DNA from: Palsa-465 sp963800475
GTDB lineage: Bacteria > Actinomycetota > Thermoleophilia > Solirubrobacterales > Solirubrobacteraceae
Assembly: GCA_963800475.1 (NCBI GenBank)
Contig: CAWDAZ010000002.1
Span: 620,001-684,000, forward strand
Direction: 5' to 3'
Length of the DNA: 64,000 bases
The notes beneath the pieces are model-generated. The model did no database searches. It worked only from the letters and a program-made list of their open reading frames with translations, and was not told where the DNA came from. Of the stretch, positions 37,308 to 45,933 are shown in pieces. Made by a program: the position numbers and the translations under genes. How positions within the stretch are numbered: the first letter of the stretch is position 1; every line of letters begins with the position of its first letter.

Positions 37308-38281
37308 GCCGGCGAGTCCACCTGCTCGACGATCCAGCGATAGGTGTCAACCAGCCCCACGCTCAGCGGCGTCGTGGGCTCCCAGCCAAGCACGTCCCGG
37401 CAGAGCGTGTTGTCAGACGAGCGTCGCCGGACGCCCTGGGGCGCGCTCGTGTCGTAGCGGCGCGGGAACCTAACGCCGGCGACAGTCTCCACGGCGTCGA
37501 CGAGTTGATCGATCGTGACCGTCTGCGCCGAGCCGATGTTCAGCGGATGCTCAAAGGCGGAAGCCATCAGCCGGACCGTGCCCTCGATCGCGTCCTGCAC
37601 GTACATGAAGCTGCGCGTTTGCCGACCGTCGCCCCAGACCTCGATCGTGGGCATACCGGCCCCGGCCTTGATCCCCTCGGCAACCTTCCGGCAGATCGCC
37701 GCCGGCGCTTTCTCCCGTCCACCGCGCCAGGTGCAGTAGGACCCATAGACGTTGTGGCAGCGCGCCACACGCGTCTGAAGCCCGAAGTCCTCGGTGAAAT
37801 GACGGCACATGCGTTCCGAAAACAGCTTCTCCCACCCGTAGCCATCCTCGGGATCGGCCGGGTAGGCGTCTGATTCCTTCAGCGGCGCCGCGTCGACCGA
37901 ATCCTGGGCGCCAGCCGGATATACGCATGCCGAGGAGGCGAAGAAGTACCGCGTGACGCGATCGCCGACGCTCGCCCGCAGCAGATTGGTGTTGATCAGC
38001 ACCGAGAGCATGCACATCGCCCTGTGGTTGGCGATAAACCCCATTCCGCCCATGTCGCAGGCAAGGTTGTAGACGTGATCGACGTCCTTTACTGCGGCCG
38101 TGCAGCCGCGGGACTCGCGCAGATCCCAGCAGCGATTCTCCGCCTCTGGGTGAAGCTGCCACCAACCCGGCTGCGGCCATGACTTGATGTCCACCGCACG
38201 CACCTCGTGGCCTTCGTCCAGCAGCCGCTTGACCAAGTGGCCGCCGATGAACCCACCGGCGCCAGCGACGAGAACCTTCAC
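37304..38281 (-). CDS. NAD-dependent epimerase, GDP-mannose 3,5-epimerase-like
   Basis: 325 residues, extended SDR: VLVAGAGGFIGGHLVKRL (Rossmann), LACDMGGMGFI (typical of GDP-mannose 3,5-epimerases), FFASSACVYP, catalytic YGWEK, CHNVYG, and DGRQTRSFMYVQDAIEG. GDP-mannose 3,5-epimerase makes GDP-L-galactose (and GDP-L-gulose) from GDP-D-mannose. GTG 38281 overlaps the upstream small gene's stop as GTGA. It could feed the GT10 enzyme in the same operon. The epimerase class is well supported, the exact product is inferred. Confidence 0.85.
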   Translation of the reverse strand: MKVLVAGAGGFIGGHLVKRLLDEGHEVRAVDIKSWPQPGWWQLHPEAENRCWDLRESRGCTAAVKDVDHVYNLACDMGGMGFIANHRAMCMLSVLINTNLLRASVGDRVTRYFFASSACVYPAGAQDSVDAAPLKESDAYPADPEDGYGWEKLFSERMCRHFTEDFGLQTRVARCHNVYGSYCTWRGGREKAPAAICRKVAEGIKAGAGMPTIEVWGDGRQTRSFMYVQDAIEGTVRLMASAFEHPLNIGSAQTVTIDQLVDAVETVAGVRFPRRYDTSAPQGVRRRSSDNTLCRDVLGWEPTTPLSVGLVDTYRWIVEQVDSPA

Positions 38282-38490
38282 GTGCGCTCTCGCAGCAGCT
38301 TGGCCGCGTCCTCGAGGGCCCGCGCGATCTCCTCGGCCTCCTCGGCGTCGAGGCACACGCCATTACCGCCGTCGTAGTTGAAGTTGATCCCGTGGGTGGT
38401 CATACCCTGTTCGACGCCCGTGATGTCGATAGCGATCGCCGTCGGGGCCTCAGCCGCTTCGAGCAGCTGGGCGCCCGAACTCCTTGACAA
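38278..38490 (-). CDS. Small conserved-looking protein in the glycan operon
   Basis: About 70 residues from TTG 38490 (or 41 from ATG 38403): TTHGINFNYDGGNGVCLDAEEAEEIARALEDAAKLLRER, a strand-rich start and an amphipathic helix. No family recognised. Its 3' end overlaps the epimerase start by 4 bp and its 5' end overlaps the GT4 gene, an arrangement that argues for real translation. Confidence 0.55.
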   Translation of the reverse strand: MSRSSGAQLLEAAEAPTAIAIDITGVEQGMTTHGINFNYDGGNGVCLDAEEAEEIARALEDAAKLLRERT

Positions 38491-39601
38491 GCTCCCGGAC
38501 CCTGTGCGCGAACTCCTGCTCGGAGAATGATTGCGCCCTCGCCGCCAGCGCCGCGCGGAGCCGGTCCTGGTCGGATTCGGATTCGATCACGCTCAGTAGC
38601 TTGCGGGCGGCTTCCCTGGGCGTGTCGAACAACAGCTCGTCGGTGCCCAAGATCTCGGGCATGCCACCGCCCCAGTGCCCGAACGGGATGCAGCCGGCGC
38701 GGACCATCTCCGCAACCGCGATCCCAAAAGGCTCGTCGCGGAACGCGTGTAGGCCGTAACGCGCGCTCGCGAGCAGCTCGAGCAGCGCTCCGCGGGGGAG
38801 GCTCTCGTGGAGGGTGGCCCACGGCAGCCGGGCGATCCGCTCGCGCAGCCGCTGCAGATACCGCCGGTGGGCGGGATCCGGCCACCCCACCAGGTCAAGG
38901 GAGAGGTCGACGCCTGCTTCACGCACGCGCGTGACGATCTCCACGATCTCCTCGAACCGTTTGTCGGGAACCAGCCGACCGACCGCGACGACCCGCTGCC
39001 CTCGCCGATCCCAGGGGACAGCGGGGGCGCGTCCCGCGGCGGGCGGCATCAGCACCTGAGGCCGAACACCGAGCTCGCGCTCCACCCGCGCGGCGCTCCA
39101 CGCCGAGTTGACCAACGTCAGGTTGGCGCGCATCCGTTCGGTCGAGAACCCGTGCACGACGAGCCAGGCTCGGCAGCGCAGCCGCATCACCCCGCGGGAG
39201 CGGCCGTTGAGGAACCGGTGAGTCCATGGCTCGTGGACGTACTGGATCCCGCTGCCGCCGAGGTCCGCCTCGCTGAAGCCGGTGATCACGAGATCGTGCT
39301 GGTTGCGCAACCGGCGCGCAGTGCGCATCAGGTACCCATACCGATGTTGGCGATACCGGTCCAGCCCAATCTTGCGCACGGCCGTCTCACCAAGGCGGAT
39401 CGGCGTGGGCGGCAGAATCAGCGCATAGTCCGCTGATGAGATGTCGGTGCCGCAGGCGCGGTTTATTTCTTCCAGGCGGAGCTGTTCCCATGCGAGGATC
39501 GTCAGCGTGTGCTCGGCCTTGAGGGCCTGCGCAATCCAGGCGGCGACAAGCTCAGCTCCGCCGTACATGGCGGAGTTCGGATACAGAAGGAGGATGCGCA
39601 A
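38450..39601 (-). CDS. Glycosyltransferase family 4
   Basis: 383 residues, GT-B fold: MRILLLYPNSAMYGGAELVAAWIAQAL, then QRVVAVGRLVPDKRFEEIVEIV at the domain junction and the C-terminal EPFGIAVAEMVRAGCIPFGHWGGGMPEIL, the donor-binding E-x7-E region of GT4. A retaining transferase probably using a nucleotide sugar; sugar unknown. 11 bp after the GT10 gene. Confidence 0.9.
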   Translation of the reverse strand: MRILLLYPNSAMYGGAELVAAWIAQALKAEHTLTILAWEQLRLEEINRACGTDISSADYALILPPTPIRLGETAVRKIGLDRYRQHRYGYLMRTARRLRNQHDLVITGFSEADLGGSGIQYVHEPWTHRFLNGRSRGVMRLRCRAWLVVHGFSTERMRANLTLVNSAWSAARVERELGVRPQVLMPPAAGRAPAVPWDRRGQRVVAVGRLVPDKRFEEIVEIVTRVREAGVDLSLDLVGWPDPAHRRYLQRLRERIARLPWATLHESLPRGALLELLASARYGLHAFRDEPFGIAVAEMVRAGCIPFGHWGGGMPEILGTDELLFDTPREAARKLLSVIESESDQDRLRAALAARAQSFSEQEFAHRVRELVKEFGRPAARSG

Positions 39602-39612
39602 GCCGCCAAGCC

Positions 39613-40545
39613 CTACGCGAGCCTATCGCCCGTTTTCCGTCGCCGCCGGAGGATCGCGCACAGCTGGCACATCGGGCGCATGCGCTGCTCGGAGACCAGC
39701 GCCAGGAAGCGCTCGTCCAGAGCGCGCTGGTGCCATTCCAGGTAGCGCGCGTACCGGTGCTCGTCCGCGCAGAGCTCCAGCAGGTAGCGGGCGAGCTCAC
39801 GCGGCCCCGCGAAGTCGCGGACATCGATGTAGCAGCCCGGCGCGGGCGCGAACTCGGCCACGTTCGGCGCACCGAGGTACACCGGCACCGAGCCGGCCAG
39901 CAGCGGGTCGTAGAACTTCTCCGTCACGTAGTCGGCGGAGATCGAGTTCTCGAACGCGAGCGTGAACCGGTAGCGCGCCAACGTCTGAAGCTTCGTGGGC
40001 CGTCCCCGGTCGACTTCGAACGAGCGGCTGTTCAAGCACCTCCCGTATGAGTCGACCGCGATGTGGCGCATCAGCTCCCGCACGTAGTCGGTCCGGCCGC
40101 TGCGGTCAACGCGGCCCGAGGCGATAAACACTGCCGGCGCCTCCTCGTAGCCCCCCCTTGCCACGGTCGGTGGACGAAACGAAAGCCACTCGCCGGGGTC
40201 GCAGTAGGCGATCGTGACGTCGGCGTCGCGGCGATAGCTGACGGTCAAATCGAATTGCTCCGTGAACGCCGGATCTGCGACCTGTGGATACACGGCGTCG
40301 CTTTCCTGAGACCAGGCGATCCACACCTGGCCAGGCGCCCGTCGCACCCGGATCGGCACCGCGGTCGTCGGGATGTGGAACACGACCGCGTCGGCCTCGC
40401 TCGCACGACGATGCAGCACCCGTGAGTTCTGAAGCCAGCCAAAGCGGGGGCGCTGACTCAGCCGCTCGCCTAGCGTCACAACGCACCCTGGACACGGGGT
40501 CGGGTCAAACGGAAACCAGCCGGGGAACATGACGTGGATCCGCAA
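39613..40545 (-). CDS. GT10 alpha-1,3-fucosyltransferase-like enzyme
   Basis: 310 residues with the GT10 signature: HIAVDSYGRCLNSRSF, RYRFTLAFENSISADYVTEK, FYDPLLAGSVPVYLGAPNVAEF, CYIDVRDFAGP. Family members transfer L-fucose from GDP-L-fucose to GlcNAc or glucose of a glycan. No GDP-fucose genes are in the window, but a GDP-mannose 3,5-epimerase-like gene lies in the operon, so the donor may be GDP-L-galactose. Uncommon in this phylum as far as I know. Separated from the FkbM gene by 165 non-coding bases. Confidence 0.9.
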   Translation of the reverse strand: MRIHVMFPGWFPFDPTPCPGCVVTLGERLSQRPRFGWLQNSRVLHRRASEADAVVFHIPTTAVPIRVRRAPGQVWIAWSQESDAVYPQVADPAFTEQFDLTVSYRRDADVTIAYCDPGEWLSFRPPTVARGGYEEAPAVFIASGRVDRSGRTDYVRELMRHIAVDSYGRCLNSRSFEVDRGRPTKLQTLARYRFTLAFENSISADYVTEKFYDPLLAGSVPVYLGAPNVAEFAPAPGCYIDVRDFAGPRELARYLLELCADEHRYARYLEWHQRALDERFLALVSEQRMRPMCQLCAILRRRRKTGDRLA

Positions 40546-40710
40546 GCTGGTAGTTGTACCGGGCCGTGACCCACCGGCCGAGCGTGATCCTGGGAGTCCC
40601 GAGCTCCGGCGCGACCTGGGTCGAGCCTGTGCGCGGCGTGGCTCCAGCCGTGCACGTGTTGCACGAGCCGACCAGATCGAGTGGGGACTCCGTCGGTTCG
40701 GGCTCGAAGG

Positions 40711-41607
40711 TCAGCTCAGCAGCAGCACGTCCGTGTGCCAATCGGGATCGTTGCGCCAGCCCGAGCTCTCGATCAGATCCGCCAGCTCGCCCACGGGCCG
40801 CCGCTCGAGTCGACCGGCGGCCAGTGCCTCCGCTTCGATGAACGAGCAGAAGTGGCGGCCGGCGAGGGCGAGAAAGTCGGCCACGCTCGCCTGCTGTTCG
40901 AGCCCCCGTGGCCACAGCTCCGCGTACAGCGGGACGCCCGCCGCCCACAGCGAGCGGCCCGACGCGATCGCATCCGCCTCGCAGCCCTGGGCGTCGCACC
41001 ACGCGAACGCCACCTCGCTCGGGCTGACCGCATGCCGCTGGAGCACGTCATCGAGCAGCTCGAGCGTCGCCTCGGCGGCGCTCACGGTTCGGAAGCGCGG
41101 GGCGAACGTCGGCGTGCGGCCATCGAGGGCAAGCTCGCCGCCGCCGCCGTTCGCCGCCGGGATCAACACCCGCCCGCTTCCCGGAACGCGCGAGATCGCC
41201 GCGCGATGGGAGCGGACAGAGTCCGCGAGCCCGTTCTGCCGCACGTTCTCGTTCAGCAGCTCGAACAGGAACGGCACCGGCTCGACTGCCAGCACACGCA
41301 GGCCCGCGAGGGCGAACGGGACGGTGTGGCTGCCGAAGTTGGCGCCGATCTCGACCACCAGGTCGCGGCCCGGGGCGATCCGGCCCCAGAAGTGCATCGC
41401 CCCGAGCATCGCGTCCCGGTGGTCGGCGTCAAAGCTCCCGTCGGCGCAGATGTGCCATGCCACGCACTCGTCCCAGCTTGGGACGGTCCACCTGACGCCC
41501 GCCCGGCGAAACGAAGCGCGGTCGCTGAACCGGCGGCGTGCGGAGATCAGTAGCAAACGCCGCTCCCTGCGGGTCGCCAGCTGGTAGGGACGGGGGAGCA
41601 GTTGCAT
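40711..41607 (-). CDS. FkbM family methyltransferase
   Basis: 298 residues: LVVEIGANFGSHTVPFALAGLRVLAVEPVPFLFELLNENV is the SAM-binding FkbM core, with WCDAQGCEADAIASG matching the later D.QG.E.....G motif. Likely O-methylates a sugar of the glycan made by its neighbours. ATG 41607 overlaps the GT32 stop as TGATG, so the two are coupled. Confidence 0.9.
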   Translation of the reverse strand: MQLLPRPYQLATRRERRLLLISARRRFSDRASFRRAGVRWTVPSWDECVAWHICADGSFDADHRDAMLGAMHFWGRIAPGRDLVVEIGANFGSHTVPFALAGLRVLAVEPVPFLFELLNENVRQNGLADSVRSHRAAISRVPGSGRVLIPAANGGGGELALDGRTPTFAPRFRTVSAAEATLELLDDVLQRHAVSPSEVAFAWCDAQGCEADAIASGRSLWAAGVPLYAELWPRGLEQQASVADFLALAGRHFCSFIEAEALAAGRLERRPVGELADLIESSGWRNDPDWHTDVLLLS

Positions 41608-42443
41608 CAACGCCCGGAGGTCGGGAGAAACGGCCTTGCCTCACGCGCGTACGTTGCCCCGCCCGCGCGGACGTAGTCTTCGGTCAGTAGACCGGCGTCG
41701 AACCCCGAATAGTCGCGGCGTTTCTTGTGCCACCACAGATGCGCCCATAGGTGCATGCTGTAGGCCCCGGCCGGCCGCGGCGTGAGGCGCTCGAGCATGT
41801 CGGCGATCCCGGCATGTGTCCACATGAACGGGTAGAACGAGCGCTCCGGCTCGACGCGCACGAGCTCGGGATGGCGGCGCTGCAGCAGCTGCGGCAACTC
41901 CGTCGAGTGGGCGCTCCAGCTTCTGCCTTCGAACGCGTCGGGCATCCGTTCGAGCCACTGGCGGCCGAACTCGGCGCCCGGCTCTGCGATCAGCAGCGCG
42001 TTGCACAAGGCAGGGCTTGGCGGCTCGCCGGGCCGCTGCACCACGTCGCCCTCGCGGCCGATCACGAATGGCTGCCGGTAAAGCTCGGACGGGATCGGCG
42101 CGAGGAACAGCGTGTCGAGGTCGGCGTACACGCCGCCTTCGGCCAGCAACACCTCAAGCCGGAGGAAGTCCGTCTCGTGCGCGTAACGGTGGCGTGCGGT
42201 CTCGAGATCACGGTAGCGCCTCAGCGGAACCTTGCGCCGGCGGGCGACAGGGACGGCGATCACCCGGTCGCGGAGCAGCTTCCAATACCTTCCGCGTGGC
42301 TCGTGTCCGTGATGGACGATCACCGCGTCGGGCTCGTTGACCTGGAGGCACGACTCGAGGCACAGGAAGTGGACGAGATGGAGTGGTTCGGGGCGCGTGC
42401 GCAGGCCGAACACGAAATGGAAGATGCGCGGGACCCGCTCCAG
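41607..42443 (-). CDS. GT32-type glycosyltransferase (DXD sugar-binding motif)
   Basis: About 278 residues: RVPRIFHFVFG, DFLRLEVLLAEGGVYADLDTLFLAPI with the DxD motif, CNALLIAEPGAEF and the C-terminal MHLWAHLWWHKK. Resembles OCH1-like/capsular polysaccharide transferases that use a nucleotide sugar and Mn2+. No ATG or GTG precedes the conserved start in frame close by; CTG 42443 is the best guess. First gene of the leftward glycan operon and divergent from the GT4-GT2 fusion. Confidence 0.8.
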   Translation of the reverse strand: MERVPRIFHFVFGLRTRPEPLHLVHFLCLESCLQVNEPDAVIVHHGHEPRGRYWKLLRDRVIAVPVARRRKVPLRRYRDLETARHRYAHETDFLRLEVLLAEGGVYADLDTLFLAPIPSELYRQPFVIGREGDVVQRPGEPPSPALCNALLIAEPGAEFGRQWLERMPDAFEGRSWSAHSTELPQLLQRRHPELVRVEPERSFYPFMWTHAGIADMLERLTPRPAGAYSMHLWAHLWWHKKRRDYSGFDAGLLTEDYVRAGGATYAREARPFLPTSGR

Positions 42444-42501
42444 AACTCGGCAATCGTAATGGCCCTCTTGGCCGCCCGGGATCTGCGAGCATGACGCTCG
42501 G

Positions 42502-44601
42502 TTGCGGATCCTGTTCTTGACGCTCGGGTCGCCCCTGTCCCCCGATCGCGGCCCCCAGATACGGGACCACGAGCTGATCGTGCGCGTCGCCGCACGGCAC
42601 GAGGTCACGGTGCTGCCGGTGCTCGAGCCGGGCCAGGCGCTCGGCACCGATCCGAAGCTGGGCGGCCGGTGCGAGGTGCTGGCGCCGGTCATCATCGACG
42701 GCTCGGCGCTGCCGAGCGCGAGACGTGCCGCCACTCACCTGTGGCGCCGCCGCCCGCTGGCGTCGTTGCCGTACATCGATCAGGCACTAGTCGCACGGCT
42801 GGCGTCGATCGCCGGTTCCGGTGGGTTCGATCTCGTCCAGCTCGAGCACTCCTTTCTAGCCCCATGCGCAGAGGTCCTGCCGGGCTCCTGCCGCAAGGTG
42901 CTGTCGCTGCACAACATCAGCCACTGCCAGTACCTGTCGATTTCCCGAGCGACACGCTCGCCAAGCGCCCGCGCGATCCTTCGCGCCAAGGCGCACTTCA
43001 TCGGGAGCTTAGAGCGGGCATACATCCCGCGGTTCGACGGCGTGGTCGTCGTCTCCGAAACGGACCGGCGGCGGTTGCCTCAGCTGGGTCCCGCGTCGCC
43101 AGTCGCGGTCGTCCGCAACGGCGTCGACCTTGAGCGGCTGCAGCCGATCGCCGGGGATGGGGAACCGGGGACGCTGCTGTTCGTGGGAAACTTGGCCTAC
43201 GCGCCGAATGCTGACGCGGTCGTCGAATGCTGCACGGCGATGCTGCCGGCGTTGACGGAGCGGATACCCGGAGCGAGGCTGCTGGTCGTCGGCGATCGAC
43301 CTCCGGAGCGTGTCCTCGAGCTCGCGGACGATTCGGTCCAGATCGTCGGCCGGGTCGAGGACGTCAGGCCGTGGTACGAGCGCTCGCAGGTTGCCGTAGT
43401 GCCACTCCTGGCCGGCGGCGGGACGCGCCTGAAGGTGCTCGAGGCGATGGCGCTCGGACGGTGTGTGATCTCAACTCCGGCCGGCGTGGAAGGGATCGAG
43501 CTGGCCAGCGGAGGCGAAGCTCTGATCGCCGAGCCCGGGCCCGAGTTCGTCGACCGGGTCGAGGACGCGCTCTCGGACCCGGCGCTTCGCGATCGAGTCG
43601 CCCGTCGCGCGCGCGCGTTCGTCGAGCGCGAGCATGATTGGGATGCAGCAGCCACGAGTCTGCTCGAGCTGTACGAGAGGATCCGGCCGGCCGGCCGGCC
43701 GGCTCGCTTGCCCGTCGGGCGCGGGACGAACGATGCGATTCGGACGAGCGTCGTGATTCCCGCCTACCGGGCCTCATCGACGCTGCCGTCGGTACTCGAC
43801 GCGCTTGCGACGCAGGCCGATCCCCAGCGAGAAGTGATCGTCGTGCAGAGCCCCAGCGACGGCCACCCGGTGAACGGCCTCGAGCGATGGCCATGGCTAC
43901 GAGTGCTGCGCGCCGACCAGCGGCTGTGGCCCGGGCAGGCGCGCAACCGCGGCGCTGCCGAGGCGCACGGGCAGCTATTAGCGTTCCTGGACGCCGACTC
44001 GGTGCCGTCCCCCGACTGGCTTGATCGGCTCGAGCACGCACTCCGTCCCGAGCTCGAGGCGGTCGCGGGGGGAATCGTCAACGGCACGCCTCACAGCCTG
44101 ATCGGGACCGCCGAATACCTGCTTAGCTGCTCCGAGGCCTTCCCACGACGCGCAAGGCCGATCCGGCACGCCCCCGGTGCGAACCTGCTCGTGCGACGCG
44201 CGTACTTCGACGCGATCGGGGGATTCCAGGATAGCCGGCGGGCGGGGGAGGACACGCTGCTGACGTTTCCGCTCGCCCGGCAACGGCGCCTCGGTTTCGC
44301 CGCCGATGCCAGGGTCGCGCACGTGAACCGCACCAAGCTGGGGACGTTCCTGGCCAACCAGCGGCTCCAGGGAAGGTCTTGGGCGAAGTTCTGCCGCGAG
44401 GTCGACTATCCCCACGGGTGGGTGACACGCGGAGCCGGGTTGCTGTTCGCCGGACCGCTGCGCCTGGTCGCGCTCGGTCGCTGCCTCCTCTACAACCCCC
44501 CCCAGGCGCGGGAGGCGCCGGCCGCCCTGCCGCTGCTGCTGCTCGGCACCACCGCCTGGCTGGCGGGCGTGTCTGAGGAAGCGCGGCGCAGGCGGCGATG
44601 A
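42502..44601 (+). CDS. Two-domain glycosyltransferase (GT4 + GT2 fusion)
   Basis: 699 residues from TTG 42502. Residues 1 to about 395 are a GT4 GT-B enzyme (MRILFLTLGSPLSPDRGPQ; LSLHNISH; VVVVSETDRRRL; LLFVGNLAYAPNADAV; LLAGGGTRLKVLEAMALGRCVISTPAGVEGIEL). From about 415 a GT2 GT-A domain follows (TSVVIPAYRASSTLPSVLDAL; AFLDADSVPSPDWLDRLE with the metal-binding D-x-D; GANLLVRRAYFDAIGGF). One chain could add two consecutive sugars. Divergent from the GT32 operon across about 60 bp. Confidence 0.9.
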   Translation: MRILFLTLGSPLSPDRGPQIRDHELIVRVAARHEVTVLPVLEPGQALGTDPKLGGRCEVLAPVIIDGSALPSARRAATHLWRRRPLASLPYIDQALVARLASIAGSGGFDLVQLEHSFLAPCAEVLPGSCRKVLSLHNISHCQYLSISRATRSPSARAILRAKAHFIGSLERAYIPRFDGVVVVSETDRRRLPQLGPASPVAVVRNGVDLERLQPIAGDGEPGTLLFVGNLAYAPNADAVVECCTAMLPALTERIPGARLLVVGDRPPERVLELADDSVQIVGRVEDVRPWYERSQVAVVPLLAGGGTRLKVLEAMALGRCVISTPAGVEGIELASGGEALIAEPGPEFVDRVEDALSDPALRDRVARRARAFVEREHDWDAAATSLLELYERIRPAGRPARLPVGRGTNDAIRTSVVIPAYRASSTLPSVLDALATQADPQREVIVVQSPSDGHPVNGLERWPWLRVLRADQRLWPGQARNRGAAEAHGQLLAFLDADSVPSPDWLDRLEHALRPELEAVAGGIVNGTPHSLIGTAEYLLSCSEAFPRRARPIRHAPGANLLVRRAYFDAIGGFQDSRRAGEDTLLTFPLARQRRLGFAADARVAHVNRTKLGTFLANQRLQGRSWAKFCREVDYPHGWVTRGAGLLFAGPLRLVALGRCLLYNPPQAREAPAALPLLLLGTTAWLAGVSEEARRRRR

Positions 44602-45061
44602 CGGAGGTGAAGTCGCCGAAATCCGGCCCCGCAAGGCGCTGGGTGGAAGCAGCAGTCCGGCTGCCGCCGAAAATGTCTTCTGGAAGGACAGGCAGCGGTC
44701 TTTTCGGGGGCGCCGGCGACATGACTGCTGAGCCTGGGGCGAGCGCCCACGTCGCAACCGCCGGCCGGCCGGGATCCGACGACGACCCCGCGCAGTTAGC
44801 GACACACGTCCGCTCGTCGAAGCAGAAGGATTCCTGGCGCTCGACCAGATGAGCGCCCTGGACGAGGAGCAGGCGTCCGAGCGGGCAGGCGCAGCGCTTC
44901 TGCGTCGAGCGCAACAGTAGCCACCGCGCCGACGTGACCGCTCCAGGCGTGAGGGGGCAGCCTGCCCAGCGAGCCGCTGCGTGGCTGGTTTCGGGTGGCA
45001 GCGGCCGTCAGACCGACGATCGCTTCCACTTCGGCGCCGGCTCCCAACCTGCTATCGCTTC

Positions 45062-45130
45062 GGCGACGCCCCGATCGTGTGGATCGCCAGCGCCGGGCGA
45101 GCGCTTTGCCACGCTAGCGATCGCCCGCAC
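45062..45130 (+). repeat. Dispersed GC-rich intergenic repeat, copy iii
   Basis: Shares GGATCGCCAGCGCCGGGCGA and TTTGCCACG..GCGATCGCCCG with the copies at 3526 and 35789. It is in the gene-free tail of island 1 (44602-45466), where no coding sequence is supported. Confidence 0.7.
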
Positions 45131-45331
45131 AACCGGACCTGCTACCGCGCCGGCAGGTGTCTCCCCGACCCCTGGTCGCCCGCCCCGCTCCGCGCGGAAC
45201 GCGAGCACCCGGCAGCCCGGGGGTAGCAGCCGTCGTGGCAGCGGCCTTGGTCGAAGCGGTAGTCCACGCCAAGCCCGGCCGATCCTCGACTGACAACCGC
45301 TCTCGAGACCGGTCCGGTCGGCGGAACGGCG

Positions 45332-45350
45332 ACGTCCATTGAGCGTCCAC
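45332..45350 (+). promoter_or_regulatory. Putative integrase arm site, right end
   Basis: Exact copy of ACGTCCATTGAGCGTCCAC at 31839, 117 bp inside attR and in the same orientation. Alternatively a leftover of another integrase gene 3' end, because the minus strand reads GRSMDV as in the integrase C-terminus. Confidence 0.55.
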
Positions 45351-45395
45351 TAGGTTCACCAGCAGTGCTAGTTGGCCATCACGACCGTACACCCT

Positions 45396-45463
45396 CATTT
45401 CGTGCCAGATGCAGGCATTTCGTGCCCGCTGATTAGCGCCTATGAACGGCCGTGACGGCCGTG
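45396..45463 (+). repeat. Short direct repeats next to attR
   Basis: CATTTCGTGCC occurs at 45396-45406 and 45416-45426, exactly 20 bp (about two helical turns) apart, followed by ACGGCCGTG twice in tandem (45446-45463) directly before attR. Phased repeats of this kind are typical binding sites for integrase or excisionase. Confidence 0.6.
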
Positions 45464-45466
45464 CCT

Positions 45467-45512
45467 TTCACTCGTAATGAAGGGGTCCCCGGTTCGAGTC
45501 CGGGCGTCGGCT
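45467..45512 (+). other. Attachment site attR of island 1 / attL of island 2
   Basis: Exact 46-bp copy of the tRNA-Thr 3' part (31738-31783) without the 5' half, so it is not a tRNA gene. Similarity to the third copy continues past the tRNA end (CTCT.AAGA..CCCCGGT.ATCCG), showing both preserve the original downstream flank. Confidence 0.9.
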
Positions 45513-45546
45513 CTGAAGAGACCCCGGTGATCCGGCGCTCCTCGGG

Positions 45547-45930
45547 TCAGCCTGTCGGCTCGCTGGATGGCGCATGGAGCCCCACGCGCATCAGGTAGAT
45601 CATCGCCGCGAGTAGTGCGGGCGCCAGGGTGCCGCTCGGAACCAGAGAGCCGTGGATGATTCCGCCGGCGACGAACGCGGCGAACATGATGACTGCGAGG
45701 ACGAACGCGGTCGGCACGAGCAGCACCCCACGGATGAGGAGAACGCCACCTACCGTTTCGAGCAAGCCCACGAGCGGCTCCATCATGCTCGACGCGGGGA
45801 TCCCGAAGTTTCGGAACGCATGGAGCTCCCAGTGGTAGAAGACGAACTTCACCAGGCCGGCCGTAACGAAGATGACGCCGCAGATGAGCGCCACTCGGCG
45901 TGTGTCAATCGACGGGAGCCGGGCTCGCAC
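45547..45930 (-). CDS. DoxX family membrane protein
   Basis: 127 residues, four hydrophobic segments (VALICGVIFVTAGLVKFVFY; PLVGLLETVGGVLLIRGVLLVPTAFVLAVIMFAAFVAGG; TLAPALLAAMIYLMRVG), with the GLVKF and E..GG..L pattern of DoxX/DoxD proteins. Function in this family is loosely defined (redox or quinone-linked). GTG start 3 nt after the stop of the upstream membrane gene. Confidence 0.82.
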   Translation of the reverse strand: MRARLPSIDTRRVALICGVIFVTAGLVKFVFYHWELHAFRNFGIPASSMMEPLVGLLETVGGVLLIRGVLLVPTAFVLAVIMFAAFVAGGIIHGSLVPSGTLAPALLAAMIYLMRVGLHAPSSEPTG

Positions 45931-45933
45931 AGG

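Larger units (their letters stand above)
31784..45512. mobile_element. Integrated island 1 at tRNA-Thr (about 13.7 kb)
   Basis: Bounded by 46-bp identical att repeats, with a tyrosine integrase and excisionase next to attL and integrase-arm-like 19-bp repeats inside both ends. Cargo: small DNA-binding and unknown proteins, a PIN/Phd pair, a secreted protein and a glycan operon of six to eight glycosyltransferase and sugar genes. No conjugation or replication gene is recognised, so it is an integrative rather than self-transmissible element as far as seen. Confidence 0.88.

Noticed and set aside
45467..45512. Possible second tRNA-Thr gene
   Set aside because: Only the 3' 46 nt are present; the acceptor 5' strand and D-arm are missing, so it cannot fold as a tRNA. 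The same holds for 49919-49962.
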